64,000 nt of DNA from Streptomyces sp. NRRL B-1140 (GTDB lineage Bacteria > Actinomycetota > Actinomycetes > Streptomycetales > Streptomycetaceae), in contig NZ_LGEA01000080.1 of the NCBI RefSeq assembly GCF_001280065.1, forward strand, positions 104,940-168,939, read 5' to 3'. Positions 48,712-56,382 of this stretch are shown piece by piece. Numbering within the stretch: position 1 is the stretch's first letter; each line of letters opens with the position of its first letter. Position numbers and translations under genes: made by a program. The notes beneath the pieces were generated by a model that worked only from the letters and a program-made list of their open reading frames with translations, was not told the DNA's origin and searched no databases.

Positions 48712-48870
48712 CCCGACCCCCCGATCAAGTCCCCCCTGGACACTTGGAAGGTACCGCTCTATGCGGCCTCACGGGTAGGTAGCGGAGCATGTTGTTGCCA
48801 ACCGGTGCAGAGGCCTTCAACCGGGCAATCGGCGTCCGCCGTCCGATGAAACGAAGGGGCGCGCTGTCCG

Positions 48871-48876
48871 TATTCT
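48871..48876 (+). promoter_or_regulatory. -10 hexamer of a leaderless HAD phosphatase transcript
   Basis: TATTCT ends 6 nt before the ATG at 48883 and no ribosome site is present, which together point to transcription starting at the A of the start codon. The -35 region is not recognisable. Confidence 0.45.
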
Positions 48877-48882
48877 CTGATC

Positions 48883-49731
48883 ATGGCCGCACCCCTCGCA
48901 TATTCACTCATCGCCACCGATCTGGACGGGACGCTGCTGCGCGGCGACGACACCCTGTCCGACCGGGTCCTCGCCGCGCTCGGGCGGGTGGCGGACGCCG
49001 GTGCCCAGCACCTCGTGGTGACGGGCCGGCCGGCGCCGAGAGTGCGGCCGCTCCTGGACGACCTCGGCTGCACGGGGCTCGCGGTGTGCGGGCAGGGCGC
49101 GCAGGTGTACGACGCCGGCGCGGACCGGCTGCTGTGGTCCATCACCCTGGACCGGGAACTGGCGGAGACCGCCCTGGGCAAGATCGAGGCCGAGGTGGGG
49201 CAGGTCTACGCGGCCGTGGACCAGGACGGGGTGGAGGGGCTCACGCTGATCGAGCCGGGCTATCTGATGCCGCACCCGACCCTGCCCGCGGTCCGGGTGG
49301 AGCGGCGCGAGCAGCTGTGGGGCGAGCCCATCAGCAAGGTGCTGCTGCGGCATCCCCATCTGACCGACGACGAGTTGGCGGCGACGGCCCGCTCGGTGGT
49401 CGGCTCACTGGCGACGGTGACGATGTCGGGGCCCGGGACGGTGGAGCTCCAGCCGTGCGGGATCACCAAGGCGACGGGGCTGGCGCTGGCCGCCGAGCAT
49501 CTGGGGCTGCGGCCGGCGGACACCATCGCCTTCGGCGACATGCCCAACGACATCCCGATGTTCGACTGGGCCGGCCACGGCGTCGCGATGGCCAACGCCC
49601 ACCCCGAGCTGAAGGCCGTGGCCGACGAGGTCACCCTGTCGAACGAGGACGACGGCATCGCCGTCGTCCTCGAGCGACTGCTGGGCGGGTCGGCTCAGTA
49701 CGGGCCGTTGACGTTGTCGATCGAGCCGTAG
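48883..49731 (+). CDS. Cof-type HAD-IIB hydrolase
   Basis: A 282-residue phosphatase of the Cof/YbiV group. Motif I is IATDLDGTLL with the nucleophile Asp, motif II is the Thr of VVTGRP, the Lys of motif III is in GITKATGL, and motif IV is FGDMPNDIPMF. The C2-type cap lies between motifs II and III. These enzymes dephosphorylate sugar phosphates or cofactors such as FMN and PLP; the substrate is not readable. The transcript is probably leaderless. The last 37 nt overlap the 3' end of the convergent LysM gene. Confidence 0.92.
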   Translation: MAAPLAYSLIATDLDGTLLRGDDTLSDRVLAALGRVADAGAQHLVVTGRPAPRVRPLLDDLGCTGLAVCGQGAQVYDAGADRLLWSITLDRELAETALGKIEAEVGQVYAAVDQDGVEGLTLIEPGYLMPHPTLPAVRVERREQLWGEPISKVLLRHPHLTDDELAATARSVVGSLATVTMSGPGTVELQPCGITKATGLALAAEHLGLRPADTIAFGDMPNDIPMFDWAGHGVAMANAHPELKAVADEVTLSNEDDGIAVVLERLLGGSAQYGPLTLSIEP

Positions 49732-50459
49732 CGGGCGGCCGCGTAGTTGCAGGCCGCCGTGATGTTGGCGACCGGGTCGTACGGGTCGAAGGAGGTGCCG
49801 GGCACGTGGTAGGCGGCGAACGTCGGGTCGATCACCTGGAGCAGGCCCTTGGACGGGGTGCCCGCTGCGGCGTTCGAATCCCAGTTGTTGATCGCCAGGG
49901 GGTTGCCGGACGACTCGCGCATGACGTTGCGGTAGATGCCGTCGTAGGAGCCCGGGATGCCGTGCTGCGCCATGACGTCCAGCGACTCGCGGATCCACCC
50001 GTCGAGGTTGTTCGCGTAGGTCTTCGCGGACGCCTGGGTGGCCTGGGCGACGCCGCCGGCGGGCTTGGCGGGGGCGGACGACTGGGTCGCCGTCTTCTTC
50101 GGGGCGAGCGACTTGGTGGTCTTCACCTTGAGCTTCAGACCCGGGTGGATCAGCTTCGGGTTGTCGCCGACGGCGGCGCGGTTGTCCTTGTAGAGCTGCT
50201 TCCAGCCGCCCCGGACGTCGTACTTGTCCGCGATGCGGGCGAGCGAGTCGCCCTTGGCCACGGTGTACGTGAGGGACTTGGCGGGCTGGGCCGCCTGCTT
50301 CACGGACTGCGCGGCGGGGGCGCTCTGCGGCTCGGCGGCGCTCGCGTGCGTGGCCCCGAGGAGCGGAAGGGTCAGTGCGGCTCCACCGGTACCGACGGCG
50401 ACGATGCCTCGGGTCAGCGGGTTGGTTCTGGGGCGACGGTGCTTGCCTCGTCCGGCCAT
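49695..50459 (-). CDS. Secreted LysM/transglycosylase-like (SLT) cell-wall protein
   Basis: A 254-residue secreted protein. An Arg-rich start and hydrophobic signal end near ATHASAAEP. A LysM domain (about residues 63-112: YTVAKGDSLARIADKY to IHPGLKLKV) binds peptidoglycan. A Lys/Ala/Ser linker leads to a C-terminal transglycosylase-like domain (NNLDGWIRESLDVM, YRNVMRESSGNPLAINNWDSN with the catalytic-type Glu, KGLLQVIDPTF, NITAACNYAAARYG). Expression is probably set by the c-di-AMP riboswitch directly upstream, so wall remodelling is tied to c-di-AMP level. The ATG has GGAGAGG upstream. Confidence 0.92.
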   Translation of the reverse strand: MAGRGKHRRPRTNPLTRGIVAVGTGGAALTLPLLGATHASAAEPQSAPAAQSVKQAAQPAKSLTYTVAKGDSLARIADKYDVRGGWKQLYKDNRAAVGDNPKLIHPGLKLKVKTTKSLAPKKTATQSSAPAKPAGGVAQATQASAKTYANNLDGWIRESLDVMAQHGIPGSYDGIYRNVMRESSGNPLAINNWDSNAAAGTPSKGLLQVIDPTFAAYHVPGTSFDPYDPVANITAACNYAAARYGSIDNVNGPY

Positions 50460-50477
50460 GGCGATGTTCCTCTCCGG

Positions 50478-50622
50478 CGCCTGCGAGGTGAGCTGTCGGG
50501 TTCGGGCCGGGAGGTGCCCGGCCGCCTACGGCACCGTGTGCCGTACGCGGCTTCACCCCGAGCCGTGCCGCTGTGCGGCCCGGCGACTTACCTGGGTCCC
50601 CCGCTCCTGCCACGCGTGAGTG
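50478..50622 (-). promoter_or_regulatory. c-di-AMP (ydaO/yuaA) riboswitch
   Basis: On the reverse strand the leader of the LysM/SLT gene carries the ydaO core. In order these are GGAGCGGGGGACCCAGGTAA near 50600, CGGGGTGAAGCCGC near 50555, and the 3' signature GACAGCTCACCTCGCAGGCG ending at 50478. The 3' signature normally reads GCTAACCTCG; here A to C at one position. It ends about 18 nt before the ATG and abuts the ribosome site. In Streptomyces this class turns off wall hydrolase genes when c-di-AMP is high. Confidence 0.9.
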
Positions 50623-50683
50623 AGTCGGTTCCTGTGGGGAGTCCGGGCGGCGGCAGGATTAGGCGTCCGCCGGACAGGGCCGG

Positions 50684-50713
50684 AACGTATGCGAGAGCAC
50701 ATGTCGGGAACAA
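50684..50713 (-). promoter_or_regulatory. Candidate promoter for the riboswitch-controlled gene
   Basis: Reverse strand TTGTTC (50708-50713) and TACGTT (50684-50689) with an 18-nt spacer. Transcription would start near 50677 and give a leader of about 220 nt that contains the whole riboswitch. Confidence 0.4.
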
Positions 50714-50853
50714 GCACCTCAGTCACACATTGCGCGGTTGACCTTGGTCGGGGGAGTTTGGGCGACTTGATCCTTTGCGAGAGCCAAGGCTCAACTGGCC
50801 TTCGGGAGAAGGCGGTAGGGGCCGGTGTGGGCGCGGGTCGGAATGGGGGAAGT

Positions 50854-50869
50854 AGTGATTCAACTCACT
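50854..50869. promoter_or_regulatory. CRP-like palindrome
   Basis: AGTGA-TTCAAC-TCACT is a perfect 5-bp inverted repeat with the 6-nt spacing of Crp sites. It lies upstream of the candidate promoter of the LysM/SLT gene and about 275 nt before the polyprenyl synthase gene. The rest of 50714-51141 holds AT-rich sequence (especially 50930-51000) but no gene. Confidence 0.4.
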
Positions 50870-51141
50870 GATCACGAGCCCATGGGGCAATTTCCGCCAA
50901 GGGGAATTCGACGACTCATCACGGCAAATCGTGCATAACTCGCTACCCCTGGGTAAGTCGATAAATATCTGTTCTTATAGGTTGATCGAAAACATAGCGG
51001 TCGTGATCGGATACCACCCGGCCTGTAACCATGGGCGCTGGCGGTGATCGAAACGTGACCGGATACGCTGACTCGAGTGAGGGCAGCGACCTATCGACAA
51101 TCCGCGTAATCACGGCAGACACAGCAGACAGGAGACCCCTC

Positions 51142-52152
51142 GTGACCGACGTCGGGCCGTTCGGGCTGAGCGTGCGGGACCAGGCTCTGGAAGCCGACGT
51201 CCAGGCCGGATTGACGGCTGTCGAGGAAGGCTTGCTCGAGGCCACCAAGAGTGAGGTGCCCTTCATCACGGAGGCCGCCCAGCATCTGGTGCGGGCCGGC
51301 GGCAAGCGGTTCCGCCCGCTGCTCGTGATGCTCTCCGCCCGGTTCGGTGACCGCCACGCGCCCGGGATCGTGCCGTCGGCCGTCGTCGTGGAGCTGACCC
51401 ATCTCGCCACGCTCTACCACGACGACGTCATGGACGAGGCCGCCGTGCGCCGCGGTGTCCCGAGTGCGAACACCCGGTGGGGCAACTCCGTCGCGGTCCT
51501 CACCGGCGACTTCCTCTTCGCCCGCGCCTCGCACATCCTGGCCGACCTCGGCCCGGAGGCCGTCCGGGTGCAGGCCGAGGCGTTCGAGCGCCTGGTGACC
51601 GGCCAGATCCTGGAGACGGCCGGACCGCAGGACGGCCGGGACCCCGTCGAGCACTACCTGGACGTGCTGGGCGGCAAGACCGGTTCGCTCATCGCGGTCT
51701 CGTGCCGGTTCGGCGCGATGATGTCCGGCGCCGACGAGACCGTCGTGGACGTGCTGACCCAGTACGGCGAGCGGCTCGGCGTCGCCTTCCAGCTCGCGGA
51801 CGACGTCCTCGACATCGCCTCCGACTCCCACGAGTCCGGCAAGACGCCCGGCACCGACCTGCGCGAGGGCATCCCCACCCTGCCGGTGCTCCGGCTGCGT
51901 GAGCGCGCGGCCCGGCTCGGGCTCGCCGAGGACATCGCCCTGTGCGAGCTGCTCGACTCCGATCTCACCGACGACGAACGGCACGGCGAGGCCCTGCGCC
52001 TGCTGCGCGCCCACCCGGCCCTGGAGCAGGCCCGGCGGGACACCGTCCGCTACGCCCAGGACGCCCGTGCGGCGCTGGCACCGCTGCCCGAGTGCACCGC
52101 GAAGACGGCGCTCCAGGAGCTGTGCGACGCGGTGGTGCACCGGGCCGGCTAG
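51142..52152 (+). CDS. Trans-polyprenyl diphosphate synthase (menaquinone side chain)
   Basis: A 336-residue all-helical prenyltransferase that elongates allylic diphosphates with IPP. The first Asp-rich motif is DDVMDEA (from residue 94) followed by RRG; the second is LADDVLD. GGKRFRPLL near residue 53 and GKTGSLIAVSC are also typical. The type matches hepta- to nonaprenyl synthases that supply the menaquinone tail, which fits the respiratory genes in this window. GTG 51142 has AGGAG 7-11 nt upstream; the frame is open to 51031. A weak 6-bp hairpin at 52191-52206 may terminate it. The remaining 200 nt to the next gene look empty. Confidence 0.92.
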   Translation: MTDVGPFGLSVRDQALEADVQAGLTAVEEGLLEATKSEVPFITEAAQHLVRAGGKRFRPLLVMLSARFGDRHAPGIVPSAVVVELTHLATLYHDDVMDEAAVRRGVPSANTRWGNSVAVLTGDFLFARASHILADLGPEAVRVQAEAFERLVTGQILETAGPQDGRDPVEHYLDVLGGKTGSLIAVSCRFGAMMSGADETVVDVLTQYGERLGVAFQLADDVLDIASDSHESGKTPGTDLREGIPTLPVLRLRERAARLGLAEDIALCELLDSDLTDDERHGEALRLLRAHPALEQARRDTVRYAQDARAALAPLPECTAKTALQELCDAVVHRAG

Positions 52153-52406
52153 CCCGCCCTTCCCGGCGGCCCGGACCTCCAGGGCCGCTACGACCCCTAC
52201 GGGTCGGGGGACAAGCCGCCCTCCCGTGTCATACCCCAGCAGTACGCGGAGTTGAGTCCGGGGTCTGACGTAACTTCCCGGCCGATTTGGTCAGATGGTG
52301 ACCACGGAAAACACCACTCCTCACCTGTTCGGGTGAGACTGGCGGCTCAGGGACGAGTGCGTGGACGACACGGACAGCCGCCGCCGACCACGGAGGTAGG
52401 GCACAC

Positions 52407-53669
52407 ATGGCACCGTACGCATCCGACGACAGCACGACCGCCGGAGAGGTCGACGAGCAGCGCTCCGGGCAGCGCAAAGCCGCGCGGTACATCGTCCCGG
52501 TCGCGGTGGTGGGGGTGGCCGCCGCGACGATCGGGCTGGTCCCCGCGCTCGCCAGCTCCGGTGACCCTGACCTCCCGAAGATCACCGCACAGCAGCTCAT
52601 CGAGAAGATCGCGAAGTCGGACGTCCAGCAGCTGTCCGGCACGGTGAAGATCAGCACGGACCTCGGCCTGCCGGACCTCGGCGGCCTGGAGTCGGGCCTG
52701 CTGTCCGGCGCGGCGGGCAAGGGCGAGGGCGGCTCCTCCGCCGATCCGTCGGCCAAGCTCGCCGAACTGGCCTCCGGTACGCACACGCTGCGCGTCGCCG
52801 CCGACGGCCCGGACAAGCAGAAGCTGTCGCTGGTGGAGAACGCCGCCGAGTACAGCGTCATCCACAACGGCAAGGACGTCTGGGGCTACGACAGCAAGGC
52901 CGGCGAGGTCTACCACGGCACCGCCGCCGAGAGCCCGGAGCGCGGCAAGGAACAGCAGCCGCCGGCCACACCGAAGGACTTCGCCGAGGAGGCCCTGAAG
53001 GCGGTCGACGACACGACGTCCGTGACCGTGGACGGCACCGCCCGGGTCGCCGGCCGGGACGCCTACAAGCTCGTCGTGAAGCCGAAGCAGTCCGGCTCGA
53101 CGGTCGGCGCGATCACCGTCGCCGTGGACGCGAAGACCGGCATGCCGCTGAAGTTCACGCTCACCCCGGCGGGCGGCGGCGCGGCCGTCGTCGACGCGGG
53201 CTTCACGAAGGTCGATTTCGCCGCGCCGGCCGCGTCGACCTTCGACTTCACGCCGCCCAAGGGCGCGAAGGTCACCGAGGAGAAGGACGCCGGCAAGGAC
53301 GCGGGCGGGACTCCGCGCAAGGCCCCGGGCCTGCCCTTCGACCTGGGGGAGGCGCCGGGCCACGCCCCGAAGGCCGGGAAAGACGCCGACCGGGGCCCCG
53401 GCGGTCATGACGGCATGAAGACCATCGGCGAGGGCTGGACCGCCATAGCGACCTTCGACACCGGCGGCGAGGGCGTGCCCTCCGGCAAGGCCGGCGGGGC
53501 GTTCGGCGGCTTCGTCGACTCGCTCGGCGACAAGGTCCACGGCACGTTCGGCTCGGGCACGGTCTTCTCCACCCGCCTGGTCAACGCCCTCGTCACCGAC
53601 GACGGCAAGGTCTACGCCGGCCTGGTCACCAAGGACGCGCTCGTGAAGGCGGCCGACGCCGGCAAGTGA
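52407..53669 (+). CDS. LolA/RseB-like secreted lipoprotein-carrier-fold protein
   Basis: A 420-residue protein with a cytoplasmic start, one membrane helix (about 28-50) and a large exterior region. That region has the half-barrel strand pattern of LolA/RseB proteins: IEKIAKSDVQQLSGTVKIST, VIHNGKDVWGYDSKAGEVYHG, GRDAYKLVVKPKQSGSTVGAITVAVD. A Gly/Lys-rich insert near 290-340 precedes a C-terminal part with FSTRLVNALVTDDGKVYAGLV. GGAGG lies upstream of the ATG. In Streptomyces this gene is normally followed by an ABC ATPase and permease. Here only a broken piece of the ATPase remains, so the protein has probably lost its partner transporter. Confidence 0.85.
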   Translation: MAPYASDDSTTAGEVDEQRSGQRKAARYIVPVAVVGVAAATIGLVPALASSGDPDLPKITAQQLIEKIAKSDVQQLSGTVKISTDLGLPDLGGLESGLLSGAAGKGEGGSSADPSAKLAELASGTHTLRVAADGPDKQKLSLVENAAEYSVIHNGKDVWGYDSKAGEVYHGTAAESPERGKEQQPPATPKDFAEEALKAVDDTTSVTVDGTARVAGRDAYKLVVKPKQSGSTVGAITVAVDAKTGMPLKFTLTPAGGGAAVVDAGFTKVDFAAPAASTFDFTPPKGAKVTEEKDAGKDAGGTPRKAPGLPFDLGEAPGHAPKAGKDADRGPGGHDGMKTIGEGWTAIATFDTGGEGVPSGKAGGAFGGFVDSLGDKVHGTFGSGTVFSTRLVNALVTDDGKVYAGLVTKDALVKAADAGK

Positions 53670-53696
53670 GCCCCGTGGGCCCACGGGACGAGAGCG

Positions 53697-53863
53697 GAAC
53701 CGGAGCACGGGGGAGGCGGGGGCGAGGCCGTCGGACCGGTCATCGCCACCCGCGCTCACCGGCCGCGACCGCCGCGCACGGCTCGCCGTCGACGGGCTCG
53801 ACCCGACCGTCGACGGCGGGCGGCGTCTTCGGACTCCTCGGCGGTCTGCGGGCCGGGTCGACG
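53697..53863 (+). pseudogene. Remnant of an ABC transporter ATPase gene
   Basis: Three reading frames in succession spell the N-terminus of an ABC ATPase. Frame one (53700-53753) gives EAVGPVIATRA. Frame two (53755-53820) gives LTGRDRRARLAVDGLDPTVDGG. Frame three (53822-53863) gives GVFGLLGGLRAGST. Intact relatives read VIATRALTKRY...LAVDGLDLTVPGG.VFGFLGPNGSGKTT, so the Walker A loop is destroyed and two frameshifts are present. The rest of the ATPase and the expected permease are absent: the next gene lies 39 nt further on and reads leftward. This is a decayed partner of the LolA-like gene. Confidence 0.7.
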
Positions 53864-53901
53864 TGGGCGCGCTTCACGGCGAAGGACGTCACCGCGCAGC
53901 C

Positions 53902-54483
53902 TCAGTCCTCGTACAGGAACCTGGCCAGGGGCGCCTCCTGCGCGAAGAAGGTCTTGGCCCGGGTCAGGGCGGCGTCGTCGCTCAGCACGTCACCGGGCTT
54001 GCTGCCGTTGCCGAGCAGCACACCGCCGAAGCGCATCCCCATGTACGCCGCCGAGTTGTGGAGCGTCCCGACGAGCGGGTCGGCGACCACTTCCTGCGTG
54101 TGCGCGAGGGCGGTGACGCCCCACAGGGTGCGGCCGGCCAGGGTCTCCTTGAAGTCGAGGCCGGGGGTGCGCAGCCAGCCCGACCAGTAGTCCAGGTAGC
54201 GCTTGGTCTGCGCGGAGACCGAGTACCAGTACAGCGGCGAGACGATCACGATGTCCGTCGCCGCGAGCGTGGCGTCGAGCAGCCGGGCCACGTTGCCCTC
54301 GGTCGGGCGGACGTGGTCGCTGTCGTGCCGCAGGTCCTCGAAGTCCGGCACCGGAAGGGCGGAGAGGTCGATCCACTCCTGCGTGACGTCCGGCGGCAGT
54401 TGCTCGGCGGCCCGGCGGGCCAGCAACTCGGAGTTGCCCTCGGCGCGAGCGCTGCCCAGGACGAAAAGGAAACGGCGGGTCAT
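53902..54483 (-). CDS. NAD(P)H-dependent FMN reductase/quinone oxidoreductase (flavodoxin fold)
   Basis: A 193-residue flavodoxin-fold oxidoreductase. The phosphate loop is LGSARAEGNSELL near residue 10. The FMN ring loop is VSPLYWYSVSAQTKRYLDYWSG, and TLWGVTALAHT is the third cofactor strand. Such enzymes reduce free FMN, quinones or nitro compounds. The ATG has GAGGGG upstream. A 23-bp inverted repeat lies 39 nt before the start. The frame is open further to 54546, but that stretch is the promoter. Confidence 0.88.
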   Translation of the reverse strand: MTRRFLFVLGSARAEGNSELLARRAAEQLPPDVTQEWIDLSALPVPDFEDLRHDSDHVRPTEGNVARLLDATLAATDIVIVSPLYWYSVSAQTKRYLDYWSGWLRTPGLDFKETLAGRTLWGVTALAHTQEVVADPLVGTLHNSAAYMGMRFGGVLLGNGSKPGDVLSDDAALTRAKTFFAQEAPLARFLYED

Positions 54484-54521
54484 GGGGTGCCCCTCTGAAA
54501 CTCGGCGTACGTCAATTACAC

Positions 54522-54544
54522 GCGTGTGCATCATATGTACACGC
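54522..54544. promoter_or_regulatory. Inverted-repeat operator before the FMN reductase gene
   Basis: GCGTGTGCAT-CAT-ATGTACACGC: two 10-nt arms matching at 9 positions around 3 nt, in an AT-rich stretch. The size fits a MarR, TetR or HxlR dimer. No regulator gene is adjacent. Confidence 0.5.
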
Positions 54545-54568
54545 AAGTAAATAGGGCAAGGGCGTCCG

Positions 54569-55699
54569 TCAGCTCCGGTCCGCCTTCCGTGCCACGGCCA
54601 GCAGCAGCGCCTCCCGCCCGTGCGACGCCACCAGCTGGAGTCCGCCCGGGCAGCCGTCGCCGCCGAACCCCGCGGGCAGACTCAGCGCAGGGTGCCCGCT
54701 GAGGTTGAACGCCCAGGTGAGGGAGGTGGAGTAGCGATCACCGGGCCCCTCGTGGCCATGCGGGGCGGTGGGTGCCGTCGGGGTCAGCAACAGCTCGGCC
54801 TCACCGAGGATTCCGGCGAGCCGCCGGTCGTTCTGCGCCCGGACGCGCTCGGCCCCGGCCGGATCGGCGCCGGGAGTGCGCAGGGCGAGCCAGGCCGGCC
54901 CGGGGTCCGCCAGCCGCAGCGGCCTCACCGGCCGTACGAGCCGGACGACCCCTGCCGCCTCGAGCCGTTCCACCTCGGCCCGCGCCAGCGCCACGGGCTC
55001 CGGATCGGGTCCGGCGAACCCGAGGTCGGGGGACCAGACGGCGGTGACGGGGCGGGTCGTTTCGGCCGGCTCCGGCTCCCCGGCCACCACCGTCCACCAC
55101 AGCCCGGCGTCCGCCGCCGAGCGGGCCAGCACCCCCGGTACGGCGAGCCCCGTAGGGTCGGCCGACGGCAGCCGCCCCCTCGTGGTCTTCAGGCCGACCA
55201 CCCCGCACCACGCCGCCGGGATCCGCACCGACCCGGCTCCGTCGCCGCCCGTGGCCAGTGGCACCAGTCCGGCCGCCACGGCCGCCGCGGCCCCGGCCGA
55301 CGAGCCGCCCGGCGTACGGTCGGCCCGCCACGGATTGACGGTCCGGCCCCGGGCCCCGAGCCCCCACGTCTGCCAGGGCGTCCCCGGCCCGGGCACGGAG
55401 GTGGCTCCCACGGCCACACCACCGGCCGTGAGCAGCGGTCCCGCCGCACGCAGCCCGCTGCGCCCCTTCACCGCGATCGGCACCCCGGCCAAGGGCAGGG
55501 ACGGGCCGGCACCCCGCCGGTCGAGCCGTGTGTCCAGCTCACCCGCCCGCCGCAACGCCTCCTCGCCCCACACCTCGGCGAACGCGCACAGGTGCGGATC
55601 GGCCCGCTCGATCCGGGCCAGGGCCGCCGCGACCACGTCCGTCGCACGCAGCTCCCGGGCCCGAACGCCCGCCGCGATCTCCCCGGCCGACAGGGGCAC
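54569..55699 (-). CDS. Amidase-signature family hydrolase
   Basis: A protein of about 376 residues with the Ser-cisSer-Lys amidase fold. The catalytic Lys is in [10 protein letters not shown], the cis-Ser in the [19 protein letters not shown] loop and the nucleophile Ser in [19 protein letters not shown]. The C-terminal part ends with [27 protein letters not shown] as usual. It is shorter than typical amidases (about 460), with a reduced middle. The start is uncertain: GTG 55699 is listed, CTG 55723 follows GGGGG and overlaps the upstream stop, and ATG 55807 would overlap that gene by 88 nt. The substrate is unknown. Confidence 0.8.
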   Translation of the reverse strand: MPLSAGEIAAGVRARELRATDVVAAALARIERADPHLCAFAEVWGEEALRRAGELDTRLDRRGAGPSLPLAGVPIAVKGRSGLRAAGPLLTAGGVAVGATSVPGPGTPWQTWGLGARGRTVNPWRADRTPGGSSAGAAAAVAAGLVPLATGGDGAGSVRIPAAWCGVVGLKTTRGRLPSADPTGLAVPGVLARSAADAGLWWTVVAGEPEPAETTRPVTAVWSPDLGFAGPDPEPVALARAEVERLEAAGVVRLVRPVRPLRLADPGPAWLALRTPGADPAGAERVRAQNDRRLAGILGEAELLLTPTAPTAPHGHEGPGDRYSTSLTWAFNLSGHPALSLPAGFGGDGCPGGLQLVASHGREALLLAVARKADRS

Positions 55700-55719
55700 G
55701 GCCGACAGCGGCAGGGCCG

Positions 55720-56223
55720 TCAGCGTGCCGCCCCCGTCAGCCGGGCCAGGGCCGCCGTCTCGCGGGGCGGGCGGCCCGGCTCGCCGAGCCGCCAGGAAGC
55801 CACCCACGGCACGCGGTACACGTCGATCACCGACTCCAGCGACCTGACCCGCTGGGCGAGCGGGCGCGGCAGCCGGCCCGGGGCGTCCGCCACGAGCACG
55901 ACGGCGTCCAGATCGAGCCCCGGCGGGGCCTGGCCGCGCCGGAAGAGCTCCACCACCCCGGCGACCGTGTCGAGCCCCGCCGCGTGGGTGCGCGCGACCA
56001 GCAGCACCGACGGGGGATCGCCGGGGCCGGGCCAGGACCGCCCGCTGTCATGGCCGCCGTAGACCGCGGCGAGGGTGGAGACGCCCGCGCCGCCGTGTGT
56101 GCCGACCCAGGAGAAGCGCCGCGCCGCGGCGTGGGCGTGCGCGGGCTCCGGCGGGCCCGGCTCCGGGGTGGTCACCGGACCGCGCAGCCAGATCTCCGGC
56201 CCGTGTCGCATGCCTGTGTGCAT
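55720..56223 (-). CDS. Hypothetical protein, DUF6668-like, with a degenerate P-loop
   Basis: A 167-residue protein. [21 protein letters not shown] (about residues 37-57) resembles the P-loop of MinD/ParA-like ATPases (GGVGKST) but lacks the signature Lys. Later [22 protein letters not shown] and [19 protein letters not shown] look like the following strands of such a fold. From memory it resembles Streptomyces proteins labelled DUF6668; not verified. It is divergent from the repeat-containing protein at 56383, with which it is probably paired, and adjoins the amidase gene. The ATG has GAGGAGAGGGG upstream. Confidence 0.7.
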   Translation of the reverse strand: MHTGMRHGPEIWLRGPVTTPEPGPPEPAHAHAAARRFSWVGTHGGAGVSTLAAVYGGHDSGRSWPGPGDPPSVLLVARTHAAGLDTVAGVVELFRRGQAPPGLDLDAVVLVADAPGRLPRPLAQRVRSLESVIDVYRVPWVASWRLGEPGRPPRETAALARLTGAAR

Positions 56224-56382
56224 GCCCCTCTCCTCCCTCGTACACCCGGTTCTCATGCCCGCCCCGACGGCCGCGGCGGGGCCGACGGCCCTTGGGACGA
56301 GCCTGTGACACCGTGGTGACGTGAGAAACGGGGGCGAGCGGACACACTCGACAGTAGGTGTACGACGCCGAGTGAGGGGACG

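Noticed and set aside
49868..49885. GTTCGAATCCCA, which looks like a tRNA T-arm
   Set aside because: It is inside the conserved NNWDSNA codons of the transglycosylase domain. No acceptor stem or anticodon arm can be drawn around it.
53863..54498. Rightward open frame opposite the FMN reductase gene
   Set aside because: The leftward frame has clear flavodoxin motifs and a ribosome site; the rightward one has neither.
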